From Peribacillus asahii (GTDB lineage: Bacteria; Bacillota; Bacilli; Bacillales; DSM-1321): DNA of 43,638 nt. The position numbers and the translations under genes were made by a program. Under the pieces are notes generated by a model. That model did no database searches. It saw nothing but the letters and a program-made list of their open reading frames with translations, and was not told the origin of the DNA. The first letter of the stretch is position 1. Each line of letters opens with the position of its first letter. The DNA lies in contig NZ_QWVS01000029.1 of NCBI RefSeq assembly GCF_003570725.1, positions 1 to 43,638 of the forward strand, read 5' to 3'. This document shows, one piece after another, positions 18,196 through 26,178 of this stretch.

Positions 18196-18211
18196 ACTTG
18201 ACAAATAACAT

Positions 18212-19642
18212 TTATACGCTTTTCAAAGCCTCTGCAAATCGTTTTATACCTTCGTCAATCATATCCTCCCTTTCTCTAGCGAAAGTAAAGCGGATATAGT
18301 TTTTTTGAGATCCCAAGGTTGATCCTGGGGCATAGATTACCCCTCTTTTAATTGATTCCTCCAGCAATTGCATCTCATTTAACTCTCCCCTAACCTTGCA
18401 CCATAAATGAATGCCGCCTTCTGGAATATGAAAATCAACCTGTTTATCTAAATACCGTTTAAGACTAACAACCATTTGATTTCTTCTTCTTTCAAGTTGC
18501 TTCCTTAAAGAAGAAATATGCGAATGAAAATAATCAGAACTAAGAAAATCATTTGTAATCCACTGATTAAATGTACCGTGACCAAAATCAATTTGTTGTT
18601 TGGCATCTGACAGTCTTTCAATAACAGAATTCAGACCAATAATCCAGCCAATTCTTAAGCCAGAAGCAACAATCTTTGATAAGGAACTAATATATAGAAC
18701 ATTCCCATTTTCATCCATTGATTTTAGAGTAGGGATCTCTTCTCCATTAAACGCTGTTAGACCATAGGGATCATCTTCAATAATAGGTATTCCATATTCA
18801 GATGAAATCTCTAATATTCTTTTGCGCCTATTCGAATGAAGCAGCGTTCCTGTAGGATTTTGAAAAGTAGGATTTAAAAAAATCATTCTAATACGATGTT
18901 TTTTATAAAGAGATACGATATCCTCCGGGTTAATACCATGCTTGTCTAAGGGTAAATCAAAGGTTCTTACACCAACCGATTGAAAAATAGGAAGACTGTA
19001 ACTATATGATGGATTTTCAATCGCAACAGCATCTCCAGGCTTCAATAGACATTGAACAACAAGATATAACGCTTGCTGTGCCCCGGAAGTAATAAGAATA
19101 GAAGAAGGCTTGCTGTCTATTTTTCTATACTCTCTTACATGAGAAACAATGGTTTCCCTTAAATGTTGGTTGCCTTGCGGGTGGTCATATCCTAATCCTC
19201 CAACAAGGCATCTCTCAGACATCATTTCTCTTAAAGATCGAACAGGAAACAAGTCCTCTGACAATTCTCCACTAGCTAAATTGATTAGCTTATGTTCCGT
19301 CATTTCTTTGCGAATTCTTTGTATTACAGGTACATTAGGTAAAAAAGAACCCGCCTCTATATACCTATTCCAACTTGGAACACGCTTACGATTCACCCCC
19401 CATATATCTTTACTAATTGTCGTTCCACTCCCTTTTTTCCTCTCAATTAATCCATTAGCCTCCAACTCATCATAAGCTGCTACGACCGTACTTCTGTTTA
19501 CTTGTAATTGATTGGCTAAAGCACGTTCAGAAGGTAATGGTACATCTTGTAGAAACGTTCCATCCTCTATTCCACTCTCGATATATTCGGCAATTTGTTT
19601 ATAGATAGGCTTCTTTGCATTACGGTTAAGTTTCCAATCCAT
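18212..19642 (-). CDS. MocR-family regulator (GntR HTH + aminotransferase domain)
   Basis: 476 aa. An N-terminal GntR winged helix (about 1-75: PIYKQIAEYIESGI, LPSERALANQLQVNRSTVVA, GLIERKKGSGT) is joined by a linker to a fold-type I aminotransferase domain (about 115-470). That domain holds LNPTFQNPTG, IIEDDPYG (Asp for PLP), Schiff-base Lys323 in SSLSKIVASGLRIG, and a C-terminal arginine in YIRFTFA. Such proteins (GabR, PdxR type) bind PLP-amino acid adducts and activate or repress transport and amine metabolism genes through direct-repeat operators. Start ATG 19642, AAAGGATGG upstream at slightly long spacing. The nitrilase copy follows it; the aminotransferase at 20.1 kb lies upstream past an IS6 relic. 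It is the best candidate to read the 24-nt direct-repeat elements. Confidence 0.9.
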   Translation of the reverse strand: MDWKLNRNAKKPIYKQIAEYIESGIEDGTFLQDVPLPSERALANQLQVNRSTVVAAYDELEANGLIERKKGSGTTISKDIWGVNRKRVPSWNRYIEAGSFLPNVPVIQRIRKEMTEHKLINLASGELSEDLFPVRSLREMMSERCLVGGLGYDHPQGNQHLRETIVSHVREYRKIDSKPSSILITSGAQQALYLVVQCLLKPGDAVAIENPSYSYSLPIFQSVGVRTFDLPLDKHGINPEDIVSLYKKHRIRMIFLNPTFQNPTGTLLHSNRRKRILEISSEYGIPIIEDDPYGLTAFNGEEIPTLKSMDENGNVLYISSLSKIVASGLRIGWIIGLNSVIERLSDAKQQIDFGHGTFNQWITNDFLSSDYFHSHISSLRKQLERRRNQMVVSLKRYLDKQVDFHIPEGGIHLWCKVRGELNEMQLLEESIKRGVIYAPGSTLGSQKNYIRFTFAREREDMIDEGIKRFAEALKSV

Positions 19643-19708
19643 ATATATGATCCATCCTTTTGATTCACGTTATTATTTGTAAGACATTTATCTTAGTATA
19701 TTAAAAAT

Positions 19709-20030
19709 GATTCTGGTGCAAACACCAAGAAGAATGAAAAAAAGTGGTAAGCCTACTTTTAGATAACTCCTTAGGTGGTTATCCTGAACAGTCCATGTAT
19801 GAATGCCACTTCATTTTGGGAAGACTTCTCCCTTGGATGAACCTGATTCTTTTTAATCATATGCATCGTTTCTATGCCACTCAGTATGTAAGTGGCTGTA
19901 CGAAAGGATTTCAATAATAACCTAGAACGAACATATTTCTTGATAAAACGATGATTCTGTTCTACGTTATTATTGAAATACTTCTTTTGTCTGAGTTGCA
20001 TGCCTGATGGCATGCAACTCAGGCAATTGA
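19709..20030 (-). mobile_element. IS6-family relic, C-terminal third of transposase with right end
   Basis: Minus-strand frame MPSGMQLRQKKYFNNNVEQ, then NHRFIKKYVRSRLLLKSFRT and ILSGIETMHMIKKNQ to a stop at 19771, is the C-terminal catalytic part (glutamate in VEQNHRF) of an IS6/IS240 transposase. The terminal repeat GATTCTGGTGCAAA lies at 19709-19722. The 5' two thirds are missing; the break coincides with a 14-bp palindrome. Confidence 0.85.
19991..20022. repeat. Perfect 14-bp palindrome at the IS6 breakpoint
   Basis: CTGAGTTGCATGCC and GGCATGCAACTCAG are separated by TGAT. One arm is transposase coding sequence (SGMQLRQ); the other arm copies it inverted exactly where similarity to the transposase ends. 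No T-run follows. Confidence 0.8.
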
Positions 20031-20101
20031 TTTTGCGGAAATCTTGTAAACAATACCAACCTTCTAGAGTTTAGGCTGCTTGATCCATACTGCCCTCACT
20101 C

Positions 20102-21412
20102 CTATTCCCCCATTATATTAGACTCTATTAAATCCTTGACCCCTTGATAAATAAGGTCAAATAGTTCTGCTATGTCTTGTTCTTCTACGCAAGAAAAAGC
20201 AATTCTTAAGTCCGTAGAATTGATAGCAACAACACCTATCCCGTATCGGTCTAATAAATGGATTCTAAGGTCTTCCGCATTTATCTGTTTCAGCTTTAAG
20301 CACATAAAATAACCGGAATTAAACGGATAATACGACCAGTACTGTTCATATTTCTCCTGATTTAATATCTCTTTTACCTTACTAGCTCTTTGCTTCATCA
20401 GTTCAAACTTTTGTTGTTTTTCCCACTCAAATTCAGCCGATTTCAAAGAATGTAAAATGACCGTTTGAGATAAATGAGATCCACTTGATACCGTTCCCCT
20501 TATTAGGCCTTTTGTTTTTTGTTCCAATGCATCCAAGATGATTGAACTTTGAGAAGCATACGTAATAAAACCGACTCTCAGTCCCCAGACATAGCTTTCC
20601 TTCGTTACTCCATCTACCTTGATAGGCAATATCCTTGGATGCAAGCCGGCTAATTGACCGAATAAAGATTCTTTAACAGAGTTTTCGTAAAATAATCCAA
20701 AATAGGCATCATCTAAAATCGCTACAATATTGATGCCTTCTTGAGCCGCTTCATATAGAGCAGAAATAATCTCTTCCATCTCCTCCCTATGAGGTGTGTA
20801 ACCCGTCGGATTGTTCGGGAAATTCAGCAATACAATAGCCTTCCCTTCCGATTTCTGTTTCAACAAAATGCTTCTAAGGGCGTCTGTATGGAAGCACCCA
20901 TTTTCATTAAAGAGCGGATAAGTCAATAAGTTGGCCCCTCTTCGGATATGGAAGATGGATTGATAGTTTCCCCAATATTTATCAGGTACAATTACAGAAT
21001 CCCCTGTGTTTGCAAACAAATCTGCCGTAATACTCAACCCATGTGTAAGAGCATTTGTAACAATAGGTAGCCCAAAACTCCGTGTTTGCAACGAAGGATT
21101 ATCTCCCAATAATTTCGCTTCCCATAGTTCTCTTAACGCTTGCTTTCCAGCTGGTGGCGCATATGAATAAATCTCTTCCGGTGCGTACCCTATAAAATGC
21201 TTTTGTATATGTTGAAAGTGCATTGGGACATGATTCTCTGTCGCAATCCCAATTGTCGCATCAAAACGATAAGCTTTTTTGCTTGCCTCAGCACTTTGAC
21301 TCAAAATTCCTTTTGGATAATACAATTTCTTTCCCAGATCTGACAGCATGTTATATGTGAATGGATTTTCGTTTTTTATTGCTTCATTTAATTGTTCAGC
21401 TAGAGCATTCAA
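20102..21412 (-). CDS. Class I/II pyridoxal-phosphate aminotransferase
   Basis: 436 aa, fold-type I. Seen: SYAPPAGKQALRELWEAKLL (N-terminal substrate region), TNALTHGLSITADLFA, LLNFPNNPTGYTP (PLP Asn and turn), ILDDAYFGLFYE (Asp binding the pyridine nitrogen), Schiff-base Lys271 in DGVTKESYVWGLRVGF, and DLRIAFSC with the carboxylate-binding arginine. The start is TTG 21412 with AGGAGG 8 nt upstream; an ATG closer to the site is out of frame. Substrate not predictable. It begins 32 bp after the stop of a HisC-like remnant on the same strand, so the two were probably one operon once. Confidence 0.88.
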   Translation of the reverse strand: MNALAEQLNEAIKNENPFTYNMLSDLGKKLYYPKGILSQSAEASKKAYRFDATIGIATENHVPMHFQHIQKHFIGYAPEEIYSYAPPAGKQALRELWEAKLLGDNPSLQTRSFGLPIVTNALTHGLSITADLFANTGDSVIVPDKYWGNYQSIFHIRRGANLLTYPLFNENGCFHTDALRSILLKQKSEGKAIVLLNFPNNPTGYTPHREEMEEIISALYEAAQEGINIVAILDDAYFGLFYENSVKESLFGQLAGLHPRILPIKVDGVTKESYVWGLRVGFITYASQSSIILDALEQKTKGLIRGTVSSGSHLSQTVILHSLKSAEFEWEKQQKFELMKQRASKVKEILNQEKYEQYWSYYPFNSGYFMCLKLKQINAEDLRIHLLDRYGIGVVAINSTDLRIAFSCVEEQDIAELFDLIYQGVKDLIESNIMGE

Positions 21413-21443
21413 AGTAACATCCTCCTAATAGTTTGAATTGCTT

Positions 21444-21660
21444 TTAGTAATTATCTTGTAAAATCGAACTCATTACTCCAATTAGAACAGTACTTTCTTC
21501 AGATGTACCAACTGAAATTCGAACATACTTCCGTAATTCGCATCGCTGTACCGTACGATAAGTCCTTTAGTAAAAAGCTTCTCATATACATCCTTTGTAT
21601 TCGCCCTAATTCGCACGAGTACCACATTAATCATGCTCTGTATATAAAATCCGAGAGTGT
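21444..21660 (-). pseudogene. HisC-like aminotransferase, C-terminal remnant
   Basis: The minus strand reads MINVVLVRIRANTKDVYEK, then LFTKGLIVRTVQRCELRKY and VRISVGTSEESTVLIGVM before a stop at 21444. This is the C-terminal order of histidinol-phosphate aminotransferase relatives (NFVLV, GVIVR, IRVTVGT-EEN). The N-terminal and PLP-lysine parts are absent upstream. The small piece lies directly before the intact aminotransferase. Confidence 0.75.
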
Positions 21661-22080
21661 TTGCAGAGCTTTACGAGGCTTAATTTTTGATTAATATATA
21701 CCTTGTAAGCTCTCTCCTATTAGTTCCTTTCCATAATTCAATTCTTATGTTCTTTACCGTGGTAAGTGCAATCTCCATGATTCCTTTCGTTTAACTTCTA
21801 TAAATCAAATGGTAAATGAAGTCTCGATAGTTCAATTTAAAACATAATAAAAATGTAAATAATATCCTTTTTTTAAATATAGCTAACTATTTACCAACCA
21901 AAAAAGAATTTAATTGATAACATATTCTATAATAATGACGTTGGAAAAAAATCCATCATCCAATTCACAGGTATTTTAACCATCCACTCTTAAATATAAG
22001 ATTGTATTAAATAAAGGGACTATGGGAATTCCAAAAAATACACAAATGGGGCACTATTGTAGACACTCCATTTGCTTCAT
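21661..22080. other. Gene-free AT-rich stretch
   Basis: No coding trace beyond the HisC-like remnant. Direct-repeat element D (21956-21985) is the only feature recognised; the right edge is the IS6 left end at 22081. Confidence 0.5.
21956..21985 (-). promoter_or_regulatory. Direct-repeat element D (GGATGG/GGATGA, 24-nt period)
   Basis: On the minus strand GGATGG (21985-21980) followed by TTAAAA, and GGATGA (21961-21956) preceded by AATT, start 24 nt apart as in A, B and C. It points toward the HisC-like remnant and the intact aminotransferase, about 540 bp from the latter's start. Confidence 0.55.
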
Positions 22081-22430
22081 GGTTCTGGTACAAAAACTTC
22101 AAGACAATGGCAATTAATCTCTATATCTTGGACATACGGTACAACTTGAGTTTTCGTAATTTAGTGGAGATGATGAAAGAACGTGGCTTATTGATAACTC
22201 ACACTACTATTATGCGTTGGGTTCATCAATATGGATCGAAATTAGATGAAAGGATACGACGTTATCTTAGGCCAACAAATGATTTCTGGAGAGTCGATGA
22301 AACAAATATCAAAATAAAAGGTCAATGGATGTATCTGTATCGTGGAGTTGATTTCGAAGGAAATACGATTGATTTTTATCTCAGTAAAACAAGAGATAAA
22401 AAGACTGCAAAGCGCTTCTTCAAGTGTCAC
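22081..22430 (+). mobile_element. IS6-family relic, left end and N-terminal half of transposase
   Basis: Left terminal repeat GGTTCTGGTACAAAAAC (22081-22097), then a frame IRYNLSFRNLVEMMKERG, THTTIMRWVHQYGSKLDERI, WRVDETNIKIKGQWMYLYRG, DFYLSKTRDKKTAKRFFK. These are the HTH and first catalytic Asp (WRVDET) of IS6 transposases. Similarity stops at about 22430, so the second and third catalytic residues are lost. The very N-terminus is also shortened. Confidence 0.85.
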
Positions 22431-22458
22431 TTTAGGAGTTATTTTGCATCTATTTTAA

Positions 22459-22494
22459 GTATTATTTTGCACTATAAGTAAATATAAAAAGCCC
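22459..22494 (+). repeat. 36-bp direct repeat, copy 1
   Basis: Positions 22459-22494 are identical to 27860-27895 (starts GTATTATTTTGCACTATA, ends AAAAAGCCC). It begins close to where the IS6 relic stops. A partial variant GTTATTTTGCATCTATTTTA lies just before, at 22439. Confidence 0.9.
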
Positions 22495-22620
22495 TTTAAT
22501 TTCATAACTAAATATGAGTTTAGCCCTGAAATAACTTAATTCTGGTTGAACTAACACACACGGTTAGTTTAATATTCAATTTACTATAACTGTTCCCTAA
22601 TAAAGAAAACTCATGATTAA

Positions 22621-22899
22621 ATTTATTTATATAACAAAGGAATGCTACACGCTAAGTCGATGGTCATCGATGAGGAAGTAACTGAAATAGGGGCCGCAAA
22701 CTATGATATGAGAAGTTTGCGTTTGAATTACGAAGTATGTGAATTCATATACAGTAAAGATGTATCAAGGAATCTTCCAGAACAGTTCGAGCAAGACCTT
22801 TGTGATTCTGTCCCATTGCGAATGGATGATTTATTGCAATGCTCGCCTTCGCAGCGGTTAATGCAGCAAGGGGCCCGCCTTCTTTTTCCGCTGTTATAG
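22621..22899 (+). pseudogene. Cardiolipin synthase, C-terminal fragment
   Basis: The frame IYLYNKGMLHAKSMVIDEE contains the second phospholipase D motif HxKxxxxD (HAKSMVID), followed by IGAANYDMRSLRLNYEVCEF and a C-terminus ARLLFPLL typical of Cls. Only about 90 of some 480-510 residues remain: a TAA lies directly upstream and the first PLD motif and membrane helices are missing. The stop and terminator are intact, so this is the 3' end of a gene cut off by rearrangement near 22620. Confidence 0.88.
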
Positions 22900-22943
22900 C
22901 TATTAACTTTTATTTTGAAGATAATCATAATAATACATTCCAT

Positions 22944-22978
22944 AAGCCCTCAGACGATTCAAATCTGAGGGCTTTTTT
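22944..22978 (+). terminator. Terminator of the cls remnant
   Basis: AAGCCCTCAGA / TCTGAGGGCTT, an 11-bp stem with a 9-nt loop, followed by TTTT on the plus strand. Confidence 0.9.
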
Positions 22979-23009
22979 GAAAATTAAATTAGAACCCCGA
23001 GAAGAAATA

Positions 23010-23067
23010 AAAAGGGAAAATTTTTCATAGAAGTTCTTTTTTATTCACAAAGATAAAAATCCCTTTT
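23010..23067 (-). terminator. Possible terminator of the molybdopterin oxidoreductase unit
   Basis: AAAAAGGGA at about 23010 and TCCCTTTTTT at about 23060 can pair around a long A/T-rich loop directly after the stop codon; on the minus strand TTTTTATTTC follows. Weak because of the long loop. Confidence 0.4.
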
Positions 23068-25500
23068 TTAAAACGATCCATCCTTCAACTCTGGTAAATA
23101 CGGTGGTATTGGTACATTTATGGTTGATGCCGGTATCTCAAGTATCTTTCCAATTTGAATATCGTAGGGTGAAATTAATGCGTTGGCTTTTTGTAAATTA
23201 TCAACGGATATGCCATATTGATTAGCCAGCGATTGTAAAGTATCTTCTTCAGTAACGATATGCTGGGTCCGCAACTTTTCGATTTTACATGCTGATTGCT
23301 TAAATGTTGGCTGTTTGGATAGTGGATCGGTAAAATCCGCTGTTAACTCATTTGCAGCTTCCCGTCTTTCCCAACTGCCAAAATGAAATGGAACAAATAC
23401 TAGTCCTTTTTGTACCACATTTCCAATTCTTGCAGGAACCTCAATCCATCCACGTGGGGACGAAATACGTATAAGTTCTCCGGGAAGAAGAGAAAGTAAC
23501 TCTGCATCTGCCTCATTGATTTCCACATATCCTCGGGGAGCAGTTACATGCAAAAGAGGTGATCGAGCCGTCTTTGTCCTGGTATGCCAATGCCAAACAA
23601 GTCGTCCTGTTGTCAGCCACATAGGATACTCTTTTGTCGGCTGTTCAGCAGGTGGCAAATAGGTGATTGGATAAAGGATTGCCCGACCATTTGGATTTTT
23701 CCTTTCATACTCTATTTTTGTTAAAGGCCGGCCTGTAAATTGATGCTTCGTAAAACTCTGGGTATATTCTGTTTCTGTAGGAAATTTAAAATCAGTATAT
23801 AGTCTAGTTGTACCTTCAGAATGCTCTTCATTTACAGGCCAGCGAAGTCCGTTATACTTTTCTAACTTATCGTAAGTTATCCCGGTCATATCACAAGGAC
23901 GGCCACGAGAGACACTTTTCCACTCTTCAAAGCATTCTTCTGTTGTTGTGTAAGCAATTAACGGATTTCCATCACGATCCTTTAAGCCCATCCGTTTTGC
24001 AAAATCCAACAAAATTTCAAAATCAGTTCTTACTCCTTCCGGAGGGTTTACGGCTTTTCTTAATAAATTAATCGTTCGATCTGTATTCTCCATAACTCCC
24101 TCTTTTTCTCCCCATAAAGCAGTTGGCAGAACAACATCCGCAACGGTGTCCGTCTCAGTTAAAAAAGGATCCTGAACTACAACGAATGTTTTTTCAAATG
24201 CTGCTTTGGCCCGCCGTCTATTCGGAAGAGAAACCATGGGGTTGGTGCCAATATTCCAAAAGAACCCGATTTGGCCCATTTCCATCATATCAATTTGTTC
24301 CTCAATCCCTTTTTCCGGACCAACCGGAAGTTTCGCTTCATCTATATTCCATAGCCTTGCTATCTCTTGTATATGTGACGGATTGGCCGAATTCCGCTGT
24401 GCTGGAAAAGTTCCCACTCCCCCTACAGTCCGGTTGGCGGATGAACTCGGCTGTCCTGCCATATGGAGTGGTCCGCAGCCTGGCTTGCCAATTAATCCTC
24501 TTATCAAATGCATATTATTGATGGCTACACAAGCTGTTGTGGCGTCAGCGCTTTGATAGACTCCCTGCAGAGTGGTGGTGATAAGTGATGGAGTTTTCCC
24601 TAGATGGGCTGCCACAAGCAGGAGTATGTCGATAGGTACCCCCGTTACTTCTGACGTTTTCTCCGGGGTCCAATATTTTACCGATTCCGCCATTTCTTGA
24701 AACCCAATTGTATGGTTATCAATAAAACTTTGATCAATCCAGCCATTTTTTAAAATCAAATGAACAATTCCATTTAAAAGAGCCACATTTGTTCCAGGAT
24801 AAAGCTGAAGATGAATATCCGCTGCCTTTGCCGTGAGGGTTCTTCTGGGATCAACCGTGATGATGAACGGTTTTCCGGTTTTTTTCTTGCGCTCCATAAT
24901 CCGTTCAAACAGTACTGTACCCGTTTCCGCTACATTATGGCCAAACAGCATGAGCGTTTCAGTTTCATCGATGTCATCAAAGGAAGCCGGGCTGCCATCC
25001 GCCCCAAATGATTGAAGCAGGCAAAATTCGGTGGTAGCTGTACAAAGCCGGGTATTGGCATCCAGTAAATGAGTTTGAAGGCCGGCCCTGCCAATTTTTG
25101 CAATTGTGTAGTAATCCTCTAAAAAACCTTGTCCGGTTGAATAAATGGCTATGCTATTCGTCCCTTTCTGTTTTATAGAGTCATTCGCTTTTTTTATAAT
25201 TAAATTCATGGCCTCATCCCATGTAGCAGGAACCAATTTTCCGGAAGAGTCACGGATCATGGGAGTTAACAGACGGTCGGGGCTATTATTGGCATACCAC
25301 TGATTTTCCCCTTTTGGGCCAAGTCTGCCCCTGTTAATGGGATGGGCACTGTTCCCCTTGATTCCAACTATCTTCTCATCTTTCACAGCAATATAGCAGC
25401 CGCAGCCAATTGAGCATATGTTACAAGTACTGTACACCCACTTATCAACATCTCCCTGGCTGTACACATTTATATCGGTTCTTTCAGTTTCCCAGGACAT
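23068..25500 (-). CDS. Molybdopterin oxidoreductase with C-terminal LysM domain
   Basis: 810 aa, DMSO-reductase superfamily, closest in pattern to NasC / formate-dehydrogenase-like cytoplasmic enzymes. N-terminal Fe-S motif Cys26-x2-Cys29-x3-Cys33, but the fourth ligand position reads RLGPKG (Gly61) where RLCxKG is usual. Probable Mo ligand Cys153 in DANTRLCTATTEF. Moco-binding segments GHNVAETGTV, VDPRRTLTAKAAD and NIGTNPMVSLPN follow, then the C-terminal beta-barrel (EVPARIGNVVQKGLVFVPFH). Residues about 747-791 form a typical LysM repeat (HIVTEEDTLQSLANQYGIS... GKILEIPA). No Tat or Sec signal, so it is cytoplasmic, which is odd for LysM. Start ATG 25500 behind AAGGAGG. It lies 47 bp downstream of the 140-aa gene on the same strand, clearly one operon. 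Electron acceptor and substrate unknown. Confidence 0.9.
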   Translation of the reverse strand: MSWETERTDINVYSQGDVDKWVYSTCNICSIGCGCYIAVKDEKIVGIKGNSAHPINRGRLGPKGENQWYANNSPDRLLTPMIRDSSGKLVPATWDEAMNLIIKKANDSIKQKGTNSIAIYSTGQGFLEDYYTIAKIGRAGLQTHLLDANTRLCTATTEFCLLQSFGADGSPASFDDIDETETLMLFGHNVAETGTVLFERIMERKKKTGKPFIITVDPRRTLTAKAADIHLQLYPGTNVALLNGIVHLILKNGWIDQSFIDNHTIGFQEMAESVKYWTPEKTSEVTGVPIDILLLVAAHLGKTPSLITTTLQGVYQSADATTACVAINNMHLIRGLIGKPGCGPLHMAGQPSSSANRTVGGVGTFPAQRNSANPSHIQEIARLWNIDEAKLPVGPEKGIEEQIDMMEMGQIGFFWNIGTNPMVSLPNRRRAKAAFEKTFVVVQDPFLTETDTVADVVLPTALWGEKEGVMENTDRTINLLRKAVNPPEGVRTDFEILLDFAKRMGLKDRDGNPLIAYTTTEECFEEWKSVSRGRPCDMTGITYDKLEKYNGLRWPVNEEHSEGTTRLYTDFKFPTETEYTQSFTKHQFTGRPLTKIEYERKNPNGRAILYPITYLPPAEQPTKEYPMWLTTGRLVWHWHTRTKTARSPLLHVTAPRGYVEINEADAELLSLLPGELIRISSPRGWIEVPARIGNVVQKGLVFVPFHFGSWERREAANELTADFTDPLSKQPTFKQSACKIEKLRTQHIVTEEDTLQSLANQYGISVDNLQKANALISPYDIQIGKILEIPASTINVPIPPYLPELKDGSF

Positions 25501-25547
25501 TGAACTTCCTCCTTGGATATTAGTTTTGAGAAAAAAAGATCTTGCTG

Positions 25548-25970
25548 TTAGCGAAGGGTAGATATGTAAAAAGAAGGAATGATATACTTCGTTTGCTTAG
25601 CTCCATAAATCCTTTCCAATTCGGCAGCTGAGTGTTCAAGGTTGGTCTTAATCTCCTGGAACAAAGGCTCCAAATTTCTCACTGATTCCAGGTAGGGAAG
25701 GCTCATCCATTCAACCGCTCTTTTCCATGCTCGGAATGTGGGGTTGGCTATTTCATTATCATGATAAATAATTGTCAGAAATTCTGTCATGTTCTTTAGT
25801 TCGGCCCCATCATTTGAAAGCTCAAGCATTAGCTTTTTAATCATTTCCAGTTGCTCTCTCAAAATAGTTTGAAGTAAAATCGCAATCGAGTGATCAGAAT
25901 TTTCTATTTCCTTTATTGCTTTTTCAGTTTGGTTTTGAAGATCTGAATATAACTCTTTGAGTTGTAACAA
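25548..25970 (-). CDS. 140-aa helical protein of unknown function, partner of the molybdopterin enzyme
   Basis: No family recognised. The sequence is almost entirely helical and charged, with coiled-coil-like heptads at about residues 1-55 (LKELYSDLQNQTEKAIKEIE, EQLEMIKKLMLELSND). It has a central Trp-containing segment FRAWKRAVEWMSLPYLESV and no signal peptide, membrane helix or cysteine cluster. Start TTG 25970: AGAGAGG lies 7 nt upstream and no ATG fits. It is the first gene of a two-gene unit with the oxidoreductase, so a chaperone or assembly role is a reasonable inference, as seen for other small partners of molybdoenzymes. It does not look like the DUF1641 protein paired with YjgC in Bacillus subtilis. 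Confidence 0.7.
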   Translation of the reverse strand: MLQLKELYSDLQNQTEKAIKEIENSDHSIAILLQTILREQLEMIKKLMLELSNDGAELKNMTEFLTIIYHDNEIANPTFRAWKRAVEWMSLPYLESVRNLEPLFQEIKTNLEHSAAELERIYGAKQTKYIIPSFYISTLR

Positions 25971-26062
25971 TAAATTTCCTCTCTTTCTTAAAAAATTAAA
26001 ACGCTACGGGCAGCGCTTACATTCTTTACTAGATTCCCCAATCATTTGGAGAATTACATAAT

Positions 26063-26106
26063 AAATAGAGTAATGGGCAGCTTTAAAGCTGTCTATTACT
26101 CTATTT
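26063..26106 (-). terminator. Stem-loop after the lipoprotein gene
   Basis: AAATAGAGTAAT and ATTACTCTATTT form a 12-bp stem, with a further inner stem CAGCTTTAAAGCTG in the loop. A weak T-rich run follows on the minus strand. Probably the lipoprotein terminator. Confidence 0.6.
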
Positions 26107-26178
26107 CCCACTTTTGCCATCTTCTCCTACAAGATAATTTTTAACGACAGTTTATCACCCTATACCTTTTTAAAATCA

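Noticed and set aside
17887..18211. Two short minus-strand frames that look like small proteins
   Set aside because: Both are pieces of the frameshifted nitrilase copy, not separate genes.
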